In this document: positions 10,668 to 22,632 of the stretch, piece by piece | Layout of the letters: each line of letters begins with the position of its first letter | How positions within the stretch are numbered: position 1 is the stretch's first letter | DNA from: Laguncularia racemosa | Lineage: Eukaryota > Streptophyta > Magnoliopsida > Myrtales > Combretaceae | DNA length: 64,000 nt | Direction of reading: 5' to 3' | NCBI GenBank assembly: GCA_037954665.1 | Contig: JBBMOL010000195.1 | Span: 372,001 to 436,000 of the forward strand | Position numbers and translations under genes: made by a program | Notes under the pieces: generated by a model | What the model saw: only the letters and a program-made list of their open reading frames with translations | The model's database searches: none | Told to the model about the DNA's origin: nothing

Positions 10668-12022
10668 TGCTAAAACACTTATTAATTATTAATTTTTATA
10701 TTATTTTTGGTGTGATCTCTAAGAATTTTGAATAGATATTACACTTAGCCTCTATTTTGATTTTAGGTCTTTGAAATGTAACTTTGGATAAAATGAAGCA
10801 AAGTCGTGTAATTTGCACACGAATCGAAGAAAAAATGATAAAGTTATGAAATTGGAATGGCTAATACAATCTCTAGCACGACTACGTTAGGAATTGTGTC
10901 AAGCATAACTTGGAAAAGGTTTGAATGAAACCCATGCCAAAGGACGTGCAAAGGTACACACGCATTGACTTGCTCATGTCAAAGGCCGTGTTGAGGCATA
11001 TTTTTAAGATTTTTCAAGAAAATTCAAGACATGAGTTACATTGGCATTTACATGATTGTGCTATTGTGTCATATGATGATGCAACTTTCCAAATCAATCC
11101 CTAGAGCTAAAGATTACCTTCCTGAAGTGCAATTATTTCAAAAAATTCAATTTCCTTCTTTTGAAGCCAAGTTTCCTAATTCATGAAGAGGAAATTTCCT
11201 ATCTATTGAAGCTTAGTTTCCTCATTTATGAAGATTTCAATTCTACTCTAGAAAACTATAACTTTCCTAGACAAGAAGTTTTTGTTCAGCTTAAATAGGG
11301 GTAGAGTTCAAGCTCTAGACATAGAATTTTTAAAGTAGCTATAGAATTTTATTATTGTTGTTAATTTTTTTATGCACTATTTATATATTTTTTGCTTTAA
11401 TTTCAATATGATGCTAGCTTAATTTTTTTTTTTTTTATACTTAGGTATGATGAACCCTAGAATAAACATGAATTGGTTGGTTTATTTTTTAATAAAGTTA
11501 TTGATATTCTTGTGATCCAATATTGTGCACTTTATTGTTTTCAAATTAATATTACCAACTTATTAATTTGAAATCTGATTATATATATATATAGATCAAG
11601 AGATCATATGTTTGAATAGTTCTAGCATAATTGGAAGGAGTCATATGGAATCCTAAATATAGGATGCCATCAATGTTCTAGATTAGTGTCAAACCTAATA
11701 GTGGAATTTATAAAGTGAAAGTAATGTGATTCTAATGTTAGGATTTAGTAGACTTGAGAGAGTCATTAGTTCGATTTAGAAATTTAATGGAATTGAATAA
11801 TAATTAGTTAACTATACTAGTAATTTTAGAAGAATTCGATATCTAGGTACAATTTTTTAGATTATTATTTTATGAATTTATTTACTAATTTTCTCATTCA
11901 ATTTTAATGATTAGGTAATAGAAAAAAGGTTAACACTAGTACTCATAGTTTCTATGAGATCGACACTCAATATTAATATTTGTTATATTATGAAATTGAT
12001 AGGTGTACTTGCCTATAGGTCT
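10668..12022 (+). repeat. Athila-like LTR, approximate limits
   Basis: About 1.35 kb with the same run of landmarks as the LTR at 17380-18741: TATTTTGATTTTAGG...TTTGA near the start, a wrongly spaced but similar middle, and ATGAGAT...ATTGATAGGTGTACTTGCC at the end. The start (TGCTAAAACACTTATTAATT) matches TGATAAGTGCTTAATTA loosely. It lies downstream of the Athila-like RT fragment and has no primer site after it, which suits a 3' LTR. Confidence 0.55.
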
Positions 12023-12204
12023 AGGATAGACGATAGATTGATATCAATATTATTCATATATATATTTTTTATAACTAAACTTCCAATAAAATTTTATTCA
12101 TGTTATCGATAAAAACCATTTTTATATATACAATCTCCACTCTTAAATAAAGATGTTAGACACCGCATAATCCATTTTTTGTTAGTATCAAAACTATTAT
12201 TCAG

Positions 12205-13375
12205 AGTTTTTAACAATATTAAATGGATGTGAAGAGTGTATTTTTAAATGTTTTTATTAAGGAATAAGTTTATGTTAAGTAATCACTTAGTTTTGAAGAT
12301 GAAGATAATCCAGATTAAGTTTTCAAGTTAAATAGAGCTTTGTATGGGTTAAAACAAGCTCCTAAAGCTTAACACAAGTTAACAAGTTTCTAATTGATAA
12401 TGGTTTTATAAGAGGAATTGCACATGCTACACCTTTTAGAAAGTGTGATAATTTTGATCTCTTGATTATTCAAATTTATGTTGACGATATTATATTTGGT
12501 TTAACTAATAAAGTATTGTGCAAGGATTTTGCTAAGCTAATGCTTGAAATGAGTCTCATGGGAAAACTAATTTTCTTCCTTGGACTATAAATTAAGCAAA
12601 AGGTAGAAGGGACATTTATTCATTAGTCAAAATATTCCTCTCAAATTCTTAAAAATACAACATAGAAAGCTTCAATTGCATTAAGACATATAGAGATATG
12701 ATTATATCCCTTCTCTATCTTATCGCATCGAGGCCAAATTTACTCTTCATTGTGTGTGTATGTGCACATTATCAATCAGATCCTAAAGAATTACATCCGA
12801 GTATTGCTAAACAAATTTTCAAATAGTTAACTCATATAAGAAACTTAGGATTATGGTACCTTAAGAATTTGGGATCATGGTATCCTAAGAATTTGAGTTT
12901 TGATTTCAAAGGTTTTTTAAGATGTGGATTAAGTTAGATCTTGTATTGATAGGAAAAGTAAATTAGATGCTTTTCAATTCCTAGTAGACATGATGATTTC
13001 TTGGTCCTCTAAGAAGTAGAATACAGTGACTTTAGCAATGGTAGAAGTAGAATTTGTGTCTCCAAGCAATTACACTGTACAAATTTAATGGATTTAATGA
13101 TATTCAAGAGAGTATAATAGAAAAACTAAAAATATGCCAATCTTTTATGATAATAAAAGTGCTATAAACATTTCAAAGAATCTTGCTCATACTTCTTGAA
13201 CCAAGCACATAAAAAATTGTCACCATTTTATTAGAGATTATGTTAACAATGGTATAATTTCAATTAATTCTATATCAATAAATCTACAAGTTGCAAATAA
13301 TTTTATAGAACCTTTTGAAAAGGAATGCTTTTATATTTTGAAAAATAAGCTCAATATTTGTAAGCCTTTTTGAAA
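12205..13375 (+). pseudogene. pol: SIRE-like copia RT and RNase H remnant
   Basis: Heavily mutated plus-strand coding remains of a Ty1/copia element. RT landmarks in order: MDVKSVFLN (12225), a degraded GFEDEDNPD, RALYGLKQAPKA (12335), IYVDDIIFG with the catalytic YVDD (12475-12500), LMGKLIFFLGL and SKYSSQILK. RNase H landmarks: FLVDMMISWSSKK (near 12980-13010), FYDNKSAINISKN (13140-13185) and TKHI...HHFIRDYV (13205-13245). The YVDDIIFG and NFFLGLQIKQ-type motifs are those of the SIRE/Maximus group. Stops and shifts occur every 20-40 codons. Gag, protease and integrase are not seen upstream, where the Athila-like LTR ends. Confidence 0.75.
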
Positions 13376-13683
13376 GAAAAGTTTCCCCCTAAAAAGTTAG
13401 CAGTTATTTTTTGACAAAATCTTCAAATGTCATATTTTCAAAATTTTGTCTTATGCAAAAGGATGCACCCTTTCAAATTCCTAATGACAATAACATAATA
13501 TTTTCATATTAAATAATCTTATACCTTTTTAGTTTATCTACTTAAATTTTTAAGTATCATTATTACTCTCTCTTTCTATTGCACAATTATTTCAATTTAC
13601 TCTTTCTCTCCTTCTCTCTTCCTTTGTTAAGAATAAATGTTTTGAAGTTTTTGTGATTGACCTATTCTAGAGAGTTTCCTTTG
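13376..13683 (+). other. Copia 3' non-coding remainder
   Basis: AT-rich sequence with TCTCTC-rich runs between the RNase H remnant and the start of LTR E. No reading frame recognised. Confidence 0.4.
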
Positions 13684-14628
13684 TGACTATTAGAGCCTCC
13701 AAAAAATAGCTTGAATGATAAAAAATAAATAATGAGAAAGATGTTATTATCAAATATCATTACTTGAGTGCATAGTATGAATAAGGTAATATTGAATGCT
13801 TGACTATAAATGTTAAACATATGAGAAAGTTAATTTGGAGACAAGTAATGGGAGCTTTTGATTTTGACAAACTAAAGGATAATTTAGTACTTGTGAAAGG
13901 ATTAGAAGTGTGTCATCAAAAGAATTTCGAAAGCTATTAGAGTCGAGTATAAGATAGAATCTGGTTTTCAAAACTTGAGTTAGAAGTTATTTCCAATAAT
14001 AGAAGCAATCTAACTATTATAAAATAAGCATCAGAATTGACTTTTCAAAATAAGGATTCAGCTTGACATGTCAATTTTGAATTCAAGAAAAGGTCAAATA
14101 TTTAAAGTATTCAAAATACATAAAAGTTGGATAAACAAATTTCATGACTCATCTTCATTGGTTAAATATATTAGACTCATTATATTAAAATTGGTTTTTA
14201 ATACAATGGAGATTTTCTTTATAAAAGAGTAGTTAGAAGCTACAAGTGTGGATAAAAATGGAATGTGAATAATTTCCACGGGAATATGAAAGGCAAGATT
14301 ACAAGGCATTACACGATAATTATCAACATTTATTACACCTTATTTGAATAATGTCAAACACTTCCATTCACAATAACAAAATGAAGTAAGGAATATACAT
14401 TATTAGAATATTTTTGGATAAAAACTAGAGAATTAAACTGGATTTGAAGGTTATTATGAAGCTATGATCAAGGAAAATGGAATAACTCGAATTCAAATTT
14501 GATTGTTACAGTTCAACTATAAATACAAGTCCATCAGGAATGGTATGACAAAGAAGCAGAGAACAATAGAAGAGAAGTAAAAAAGCATTCAAGATAATCT
14601 AATTTATTTTCTATTGTATTATGTTAAA

Positions 14629-15642
14629 TGATATGCTTAAAAGGGGCTCTAAGTATATGCAAATAATTCAATTAAACCACTCCTAAATGACAAGATCACA
14701 ACCGATTCAAATTGGATCAAAATGCTAGAATTGCGTGAACCCTATTGGAGAGCAAGTAGATCCGAATGCTATAACTTACAAATTAATAATCCACAATGAT
14801 CAAATTTTTCAAAACAACACTAATCAAACTTGAATGCCACATGAATTTAACAAAACTACAAGAACCAATCCGAAATCCCTTTTCCTAACAAAGTGATCCA
14901 TGGTTCAAATGAAGCAAAATTGATGGTTAGAACTAATGTCAAAACCAATCAATCTTATAATATGATAAAATGATTACAATTGAAATCAAAATATGCCTAA
15001 GAACAATCCTAATCAACCTTAGATATAACTCACTAGTGATGATAAGGAAACACAACAAAAAGGAATTGATATTACTCACAATTTCTCTTTGTTGTAACTT
15101 GCCACAATTTCAATTCTTAGTATTGGAATTGATAAGAGCAATTTGGATTTTAGGAAAACCCTAACCCTCACACGTGAAGTGTTTTCTATTTCTAAAAATT
15201 TAGCCAACTCCCTCAAAACCCTACTTAAGCAAGTATTTATACTTGCTCCCTTTAGGGTTATAAAGCTCACAAAATTACAACTATTAGGGTGGTTGGTCCT
15301 AAAAGACAATTACAAGCAAATGGAAGTGTCCCAAAATAAAGATCACAACATAAATAGTCTAAAGAAACAATTACAAATACAAAAATAATAAGAATCCTCA
15401 AAGATCCAATGCATCGAGGCGATGTCGATTACAGCATGTCATTAGATGAGAATCCGATGATGTCTCTTTACGATCAACAAATGAAAGTCATTTGGCATCC
15501 CGTGGAGAAATATTATTGTACCTGTAAGATTATTACTCAAATATTTATTAGATAAAAGAAATAAAGGTAAAATATGAGCAATTTGGATCATCATCTAAAT
15601 TGAGTTCTGTAACCATCTAGGTTGCCGGAAAAATTCCCATCA
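14629..15642 (-). repeat. Solo LTR of family C, inverted, with TTAAA target duplication
   Basis: Reverse-complement relative of the C1 and C2 LTRs. On the minus strand it carries the family block AGCAAGTATAAATACTTGCT, then TAGGGTTTTGAGG and the CACGTGTGAGGGTTAGGGTTTTCC region. The limits are TG...CA, with TTAAA at 14624-14628 and 15643-15647. LTR E's other copy (20066-21365) shows the empty site. The ends differ from C1 and C2, so it is an older subfamily. Open frames inside (14970-15388) are not genes. Confidence 0.8.
15228..15247 (-). promoter_or_regulatory. TATA box inside a palindrome (solo LTR C)
   Basis: Minus strand AGCAAGTATAAATACTTGCT: perfect 9-bp arms around AA, identical to both C2 LTRs at 48981-49000 and 52309-52328, despite high divergence elsewhere. 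Confidence 0.6.
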
Positions 15643-16109
15643 TTAAAGCATTGATCTTAAGGAGGAGTTAATATTTGTTATTCTTGTGGTTGAAACTTCT
15701 TTTTTGGAAGTTGTCGTTGTAGTGAGAGATTACATTCTCTTTTTCATTGTAGTTTTATGAGGTTAGTTTTAGGAGAAGCAACGTGAGATAGAATAGTGAA
15801 TTAACTATTGCAACTTTCAAGTTTTGTTTGTTTGATATAGTAGAACATCTAGTGAAGACGCTTGGGATTGTAGCAAGTGAAGGCTTGAAGAGTAGACTGA
15901 CATACAAGGTAGAATCACTATTACTTATTGCTTGATCTTCTTATCCCTACACTTTTATTTTCTTTTAATTTATTTTCCACCATGTACTTTTTTAAATCTT
16001 TGCCACTTAGTGAACAAAAGGGATAATTTTGAAATTTTTTTGAAAAAGAATATTAAAGTCTGAAGCAATCAATTCATCACCCTCTTGATTGCTAACTAAG
16101 ACTAACAAT

Positions 16110-16121
16110 TGATATCTAAGC
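16110..16121 (+). other. Primer binding site of copia element E (decayed)
   Basis: TGATATCTAAGC matches TGGTATCAGAGC at 9 of 12 positions, two bases after the LTR end ACTAACA. A gag-like start (ATGATGGATAATCTAATG at 16153) follows. Confidence 0.55.
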
Positions 16122-16249
16122 TTAACTTGATACTAATAGAGTTTAAAGATTAATGATGGATAATCTAATGATTCAAACTAGTAAGGCACCATATGATGTG
16201 CCTAAGAGCTAAGTATCACTGGGAAATCAATGGGAAGTGAATAAACATT

Positions 16250-17084
16250 AGGTTCTTTGATGTATCAAAGAGAGAGAGAGAGAAAGGGGTTTCGTGAGGC
16301 TTTTAGTAGAATTTCATGAGCTACTTGGTGGATATTATTCACCAACAAAGTATTACATAACCTAAATTACTACTTAATGTGACATAGCATCAATAATCAA
16401 GGGATACTTGCCACAATCTTTGCTAAAAGGATTGATAAGAGTAAAGTATTTGAGAGTTAAAGAACTCATAAATAGAAGGAAAGAACGATGCAATAATCAA
16501 CTGATGTTGCGACTTACAATGGAGGGACTGTTTATAGTAAGTCCTTAGGACTACATTACAAAAGAGGGAAAAATCTAAAATAGTACATACAGAACATTCT
16601 TTCTAAGCTATTACGAAAGGGTAAAAATGTAAAGAGACAAAAGGAATATTTTGGGAATGTGTGCAATTGTCAAGTGTTAAGGACATGTGTCATCTAGGCA
16701 CTAGTTGTTTCCCTAGTAGAAAGAGACAAAATTATACTATTAGGCTAAGTGCTCTACCAAGTTGATTAGGAAGGGGAGCTTAAACTGGTCGAGGTGTGTT
16801 ATGATAAGGCTCTAGATTGGTTAGAGGAGATCGAGATGGGTCAGTCCAAGCTATCTAAGCCTTAGGATTGGGTCATCTCTATAACCCAAATGAAATTGAT
16901 TGGCACTTCCTCGGTTTGAATAATGGTGAGAGACTAGTAATAACTCAGCAAATGGTGGAGGTCGAACTTATGTAGGAAGATTGCCTCACCCTCGATAGGT
17001 TAGTTAATTAGCATCCTTCGTGTGAGGTTTTGAAGTCCACTTGCCTTGGCTTAGGTAATGGGATTAGCGGTTAGATTCCTATCA
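16250..17084 (-). repeat. Ty3 family H, 3' LTR (left limit uncertain)
   Basis: On the minus strand the LTR starts TGATAGGAATCTAACC at 17084, right after integrase remains and a purine run (AAGGGGA). Its relative at 37030-37992 shares GGTTTTGRAGTCCA, TTGGATTCCTATCA and the CTATAAATAGTC region. The left limit is not clear; a gag start of element E lies at 16153, so the LTR begins between about 16190 and 16300. A TATA-like CTATAAACAGTC is at 16527-16538, minus strand. Confidence 0.6.
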
Positions 17085-17094
17085 TCCCCTTAGG

Positions 17095-17372
17095 GGTGTT
17101 GAGGATTTGCCCTTAACTCAAGTAGGTCTTATAGGCAGTCCTCCTCTAACACGTATAATGTCAAGTCACTGATGTTGAAAGTCGGAAACACTCCATACTC
17201 CTTAGGTAGGTTGAGCTCATAGGCATTGTCATTAAACTTTCATAGGAATCTGATGGGTTTGTTTGCTCTAGGGGATAACTTACTTGCTTTATGGCTTGGA
17301 AACCTCTCCTTGTTCAGGTGAATCCAAACCATGTCCCTGGGACTAAACTTCATAGCCTTCCTTCCCTAGTTA
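17095..17372 (-). pseudogene. pol: Ty3 family H integrase C-terminus
   Basis: Minus-strand text starting near 17365 reads like KFSPRDMVWIHLNKERFPSH, then SKLSPRANKPIRF, NDNAYELNLPKEYGVFPTF and NISDLTLY. This is the integrase C-terminal part of the element D type (compare VWVHMHKERFP and NDNVYKIDLPGEYQVSGTFN in D). Two or three stops or shifts are present. It borders LTR H at 17084, as expected for the end of pol. The rest of the element is cut off at 17380 by an Athila-like LTR. Confidence 0.7.
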
Positions 17373-17379
17373 TCAAGCT

Positions 17380-18741
17380 TGATAAGTGCTTAATTAAATA
17401 TATATATTAAGTGAGATTTAGAGTATTTTTCATTATTTTTGTGTGTTTTTGAAGAATTTAAATTTTAATGGAGCAATATTTTGATTTTAGGGCTTTGATA
17501 GATAATTGAATTAAAAAGGAAGAAAAGGAATGAAATTTTACACAATATAGAGCTAAATAGAAAAAGTTATAAATTGTTGAAGACAAACATGAGCAATAGA
17601 CATGACCATGCCAAGATCGTGTTGAAAATTGAAGCTTGAAGAAATAAAAATCAAGTGTTACACAAGGGCAAGTGACGACTGTGTTTATTGATCATGTATC
17701 TCTTAGAAATAATTATTTTTAAGCATAACTTAGACACAACTGTGTTTAGGCTATGTTAATTGTAGCATTTAGTTTTTCAAAGTTTTTATCAATGATTTCA
17801 ATACAACCCAAAGCATAACCATGTTGGACAGCGTGTTAGCCTAAAAATAGAGTTTTTTATGCTAGCTATATAAAGATAAGAGGGACTCAACCTCATAACT
17901 TTTAGAAGACGTTTTTTTATTGTTTTAGGGTTCTCTGAGAGAATATTAGAAGAATTAGGGTTTTTCTTTAATTTCTTTAATGTTTCATGCTTTTACATCA
18001 TTGAGAATTTTTGTTTTCAGCATGATTAGAGCTTAGTTTTCTTAGTATCTAGACTTGTGGATCCTAAGATTATTATATGACTAAGTTTATTGCTATTCAA
18101 TGAATTCTTTGATTTCTTGATTCACGCATGTATTCCTGATTTTGTTTAGATTAATATTTCTACGGTATTATTCTAACTATTTGATATTATATATTATGAT
18201 TAAGAAATCTAATGTATAATTAGATCTAGCATCTTTGAAAGGAATTAATATAATCTTAGAAATAAGTTACATAATTCTTCTGGAATTGATTAATTTGTTT
18301 TTAGAGAATTCATTATTCTTAATGCAATATTTGAAATATGCTATTATAAAGATATTTCAAATGGGTATTTTTAAGATTATGGTTAATAAACTTGAGAAAG
18401 TTATTAAACTAATTTAAGAATTTTCCCAGTCAATGAAATGAAAGAAGGATTTGAATGAATTTTGTTGATGTTACATAATAAATCTTAGGGGAAACAAACT
18501 CTATATACTTGTTTTGCTATTTTGAAGTTAATTATAATTTGTTTTGCTCTTCTTTCTTTCAATTTAATCTTTAGTTCATTAATTAATAATTAGTTTTAGG
18601 TTATAAATTAATTAATCTCTACAATTTATTGGTTAGATAATAGGGTGTAGATTAGTATTAGTATTTGTAATCCCTATGAGATGATATTTGTATTTAATCC
18701 ACTATATTACAAAATTTGATAGGTATACTTGCCTTACATCA
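17380..18741 (+). repeat. Athila-like element, 5' LTR
   Basis: 1362 bp from TGATAAGTGCTTAATTA to CTTGCCTTACATCA, the canonical ends of Athila/Tat LTRs, followed six bases later by a primer site of the Athila kind and then gag. It inserted into the integrase end of family H. The 60-codon frame 18235-18417 lies inside and is not a gene. Confidence 0.75.
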
Positions 18742-18747
18742 AGTTTT

Positions 18748-18765
18748 TGACGCTGTTACTAGGGA
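18748..18765 (+). other. Primer binding site, Athila type (decayed)
   Basis: TGACGCTGTTACTAGGGA matches the Athila-type site TGGCGCCGTTGCCGGGGA at 13 of 18 positions; three or more of the five changes are C-to-T or G-to-A. Confidence 0.65.
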
Positions 18766-18849
18766 TTTTGATATTAAGAATACTGATCATTTTATTAATT
18801 AAACTATTTTTTTTAGTTTTTTTCTTTTTGGTAGTGTATAACAAGAAGT

Positions 18850-19955
18850 ACCCCATTGGATGTACTAATCTCTGATCTAGAGGTTGAAAGGATAGCTAGG
18901 CATTTACGTAAAATAGTTAGGCAGTCAGTGGAGGAATTAAATCAAGGTTCTTCTCTAAGAATTAAGGTAGAAGAGAAAGAGGATGAGTTAGAAATTATGG
19001 GTGACAAAAGCTAGAATCAATAGTAGACTATGTCCGATTACTCCAAACCCTCTTTAGTGAGTATTGTTAAGCTGCCTATTTTTGCTAACAATTTTCAGAT
19101 TCAATCCATTTTATATAAATGTGCAATAGTTTGTCCAATTTGATGAGTTACAAGATGAGGACCCCAATGCCCACATATTAAATTTCTTGGAGATCCGCAA
19201 CACCTTTAAGATTAATGGGGCTTCTGAAGATGCAATTAAATTGTGACTCTTTCCTTTCTCATTAAGGGGTCAAGTAAAACAATGGTTGAATTCACTTTCA
19301 AGGGGATCCATCTCTACATAGGATGATATGAATAAAAAATTCCTTAGAAGATATTTTCCACTTGTTAAAATAGCTAAACTCCGAAAGAAATTATCATCTT
19401 ATGCTCAATTGGAGGTTAAGACCTTGTACGATACTTAGGAAAGATATAAGGAGCTATTGAGGAGATGCCCACATCATGGCCTCCCTCTATGGATGCAAAT
19501 TCAAACTTTTTACAATGGTTTAAATTTGCCAACTAGGCAAATGATAGATGCCGTTACTGAAGGAACATTAAACACTAAAACACCTGAAGAAGTCCAATCC
19601 CTGATTGAGGACATGGCGATGAATAGCTCTCAATGGGAAGGAGCTAGGGTGAGCAATAGGGTAGTGAGTATAAATGAATTAAATGCAGTAACAATTCTAG
19701 CCAATAAAGTTGATGTAATTAGTAGGAAATTGGATGCACTTTTCATTAATCCCCAATGTAATTTGAGAGAAGCTAACGTAGAGGGAATTAGGACTCAACA
19801 TCAATGGGAACAAGCGGATTATTTAGAAAATCCCTCTAGACCAAAAAATAACCCATATAGTAACATCTAAAATCTAGGATAGAGAAATAATCCAAATTTC
19901 TCTTGGAGCAATCGGAATCAAAATCAACAATGGATGAATTTGCCTCCATTAAGAT
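18850..19955 (+). pseudogene. gag: Athila-like gag, truncated
   Basis: Plus-strand Gag remains. N-terminal part from about 18880 (LEVERIARHLRKIVRQSVEE), a middle with several stops and shifts (19050-19440), then an open stretch from 19457 (RRCPHHGLPLWMQIQTFYNG, AVTEGTLNTKTPEEVQSLIE, MNSSQWEGARV) to a TAA at 19868-19870. Text like NPNFSWSNRNQNQQWMNLPP follows in the same region. The RRCPHHGLP...IQTFYNGL motif is a signature of Athila/Tat Gag. After about 19955 the similarity ends and the polypurine tract and 3' LTR of copia element E begin within 100 bp, so the rest of the Athila element has been deleted. Confidence 0.75.
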
Positions 19956-20052
19956 TTTAGCGAATGATATGATGAAAACATATGATATATTGTGGAGGAA
20001 GTTTTCTTTTTCTTTATCAATGATCTTTTCAAAAGAAAGGTTGTATTCCATC

Positions 20053-20065
20053 AAAAGGGAGAGAA
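20053..20065 (+). other. Polypurine tract of copia element E
   Basis: AAAAGGGAGAGAA directly before the LTR start TGCTAGAGCC, the expected primer for plus-strand synthesis. Confidence 0.6.
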
Positions 20066-21365
20066 TGCTAGAGCCTCTAAATAATAGTTTTTATGATAAC
20101 AAATAGATAATGAGAAAGGTATTTTATGTTATTATCTAATATCTTTACTTGAGTGTGTATTATGAATAAAGTAATGAAAAGCTTGATTATAAATGCTAAA
20201 AATATGAGAAAGTTAGTTTGAAGACAAGCAAAAGGAGCCTTTGATTTTGACAAACTAAAGGAAAATTTGGAACTTGTGTAAGGATCAAAAGTGTATCATT
20301 AGAAGAATTATCGAAAGCTATCAAAGCCAAGTATAAGACAAAATTTGATTTTTGAAACTTAAATAAAATGTCATTTGCAATAACATAAGTAGTTTAATTG
20401 TTATAAAGTACGCATTGGAATTTAGTGTTTGGAAGATGGAATCTGCTTAACATATTAATTGCGAATAAAGATAAGGTTGAATTTTTAATGTATCCAAAAA
20501 ATATAAAAGTTGGATAAATAAATTTCAAGATCCGCCTTCACTAATTTAGTATATTTAGATAATATATTTGATCCACTCCACTAAAAGTTGGTTTTTAATA
20601 TCATGTGGATTTTTTTTAAAAAAGGGGGAACTCAAAAGCTATAAGTGTTGATAAAATGGGAAAGAAAATCATTTCCATGGGAACATGAAAGGCAAGGTTA
20701 CAAGGCATTATACAATGATCATTAACATTTATGACACCTATTTTTAATCATGGTCAAAATTTTCCATTCACAATAATAGAATGAAGCAAGGAATATACCT
20801 TATTGAAGTATTTTTAGATAAAAACTGGAGAATTAAAGTTGAATATGAGGATTATTATAAAGCTATAATTAAGGAAAACAAAATCACTTGAATTCAAATA
20901 TGACAGTTGCTATTTAATTATAAATGCAAGTTCAATAGGTTTGAGTAATAGAGAATCAAAGAAGAACACAAGAGAATTGAAAAAGCATTTGAGACAATCT
21001 AGTTTATTTTCTATTCTACTCTATTGAAGTACTAATCTTGTAAAAGAGTCAATATTTGTTATCCTTGTGGTTAAAAGTTCCTTTTTGGAAATTGTAGTTG
21101 TAGTAATAGATTACATTCTCTTTTTTTCTTTTTTTTTTAATGAAGTTCTATGAGGTTAGCTTTAGGAGAAGTTATGTGAGACAAAGTGATGAAGTGATTG
21201 TTGTAACTCTCAAAGTTTTATTTGTTTGATATAGTGAAACATTCGGTGAAAATGAATGGGACCTTAGCAAGTGGAGGCTAAGAGTGGATTGATGTGTAAG
21301 GTAGAACCACTATAAATCACTACTTAATCTTCTTATCCCTACAATTTTATTCTCTTGTAATCCAT
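20066..21365 (+). repeat. Copia element E, 3' LTR (end truncated)
   Basis: Direct repeat of 13684-16107 without the solo LTR. Similarity stops at about 21365, some 140 bp before the expected end, so the terminus and target duplication are lost. The frame 19903-20106 that crosses its start is not a gene. Confidence 0.7.
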
Positions 21366-22632
21366 TTAATGCGAAAATATTACATTACATACATATTGAA
21401 ATGTATCGACCCATGCACAAGCTTAAAAACTTCAATATGCTCTTCTACTTGATGTTATCTTCAAAAAGAAGTGTGTTCAGATACACTACGTTTTGCTTAA
21501 TCTAATGGTGAAGATGAAAAAGAGAAGTAGTTTGGGTTTTGGTTCTTTGGTAGCTAAGTTGTTGGAGTTCAAGAGAGCTAACTTAAGTACATTTGCAAAA
21601 GATATGAAGGACAATAAGGAGGGCATGCTATTTTAAGAAGTATGCATATAAGTGTGAAGGATGGATGCTAGTATAATAAGAATAGTACTTTGGTATTCTC
21701 TCAACAAGCCTAACAAGCCTTGATGGAAAGGTAGAAAGCTTGTGCTTGAAAGGAGTAGGAAGAAGCAAGGGCTTCTACCAATTTAAAACTTTCCTTCCAT
21801 AAGGATTTGCTAGATTTATTTCATAACATGAATACATGTCTAATTGAAATAGTTTTACTGATAGAAGCAAAAATACCAAGTGCCAAACCTCATGGACCTC
21901 ATCACAAGTAGCCTATGTCATGTTTCATAAAACTTCAAACAAGTGGTGGGGACTATGGGCAAGATCTTAAGTAGGATGAATCATTTAGAAGGTTATCTTA
22001 TGGAAATAAACGTAAAGGCTAGTTACTCTATAGACCCTCTTTTCCCTCATAGTGATGAAATTAAAAAGGGGGAGAAAAAGAATGGCTTGGTAGGAAAATC
22101 TTTATAGAAAGAAGCACTAGAATTTGAAATAAACATAGATTTAGATAAGGATGAGGGTACAGTTACAGACATCATCTCCACTATCTATCATAAGGTGCAA
22201 TTAAGAGCTAAAAGAAATGCTATAACTAGGGTAGCAGGTGTTGAAAAAAGTTTAGGGATTCTAGGGGAGATCTCAAAAGAGGGAGATAGATATGTTGCAA
22301 GTGGAGGCAGGTTCATGCTTGGGGCAGTTAAGTAAGACATGTTCAAAAGGCTAAGGATTGATGTTAGCAACAGTTGAAGGAGTGTCCAAAGTTATTTTTG
22401 TTTTTGAAAGAGTTTGATAGTATTTTTGTTTGCTGGTTTGTAATGTTTTAAAGACCATGTGTAATTATGATGTGGTTTGCAAATGCTTGAATTGTGGATG
22501 TTTGATTTTAATGTTTAATTGTGATTTTTTTGTGTAAGGTTTCAAGGGGAGCCTTAATATAAATTTGTGTATGCTTTATAGAAAATATTTTCCTACTGAA
22601 TGTGTTTTGGCTTTATAAAAAAAGGTGGAGAA
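21366..22632 (+). other. Probable 3' region of a SIRE-like copia element, env-like part
   Basis: Decayed plus-strand frames include HYVLLNLMVKMKKRSSLGFG and LVAKLLEFKRANLS, which recall the env-like or transposase-32-like region downstream of pol in SIRE-type elements. Purine runs typical of the 3' end of that group occur at 22067-22080 (AAAAAGGGGGAGAAAAAG) and just before 22633. Identification is tentative; no frame longer than 60 codons is open. The minus-strand frame 22370-22188 is not a gene. Confidence 0.35.

Larger units (their letters stand above)
13684..16107 (+). repeat. Copia element E, 5' LTR (interrupted)
   Basis: Starts TGACTATTAGAGCC and ends before a copia-type primer site at 16110. 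It aligns along its length with 20066-21365 apart from a 1.0-kb solo LTR inserted at 14629-15642. Landmarks shared by both copies: ATGAGAAAG...ATTACTTGAGTG, TTTTGATTTTGACAAACTAAAGG, AACATTTAT...ACACCT, GTTATYCTTGTGGTT and CTTATCCCTACA. Without the insertion it would be about 1.4 kb. The LTR type resembles SIRE-like copia elements. Confidence 0.7.
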
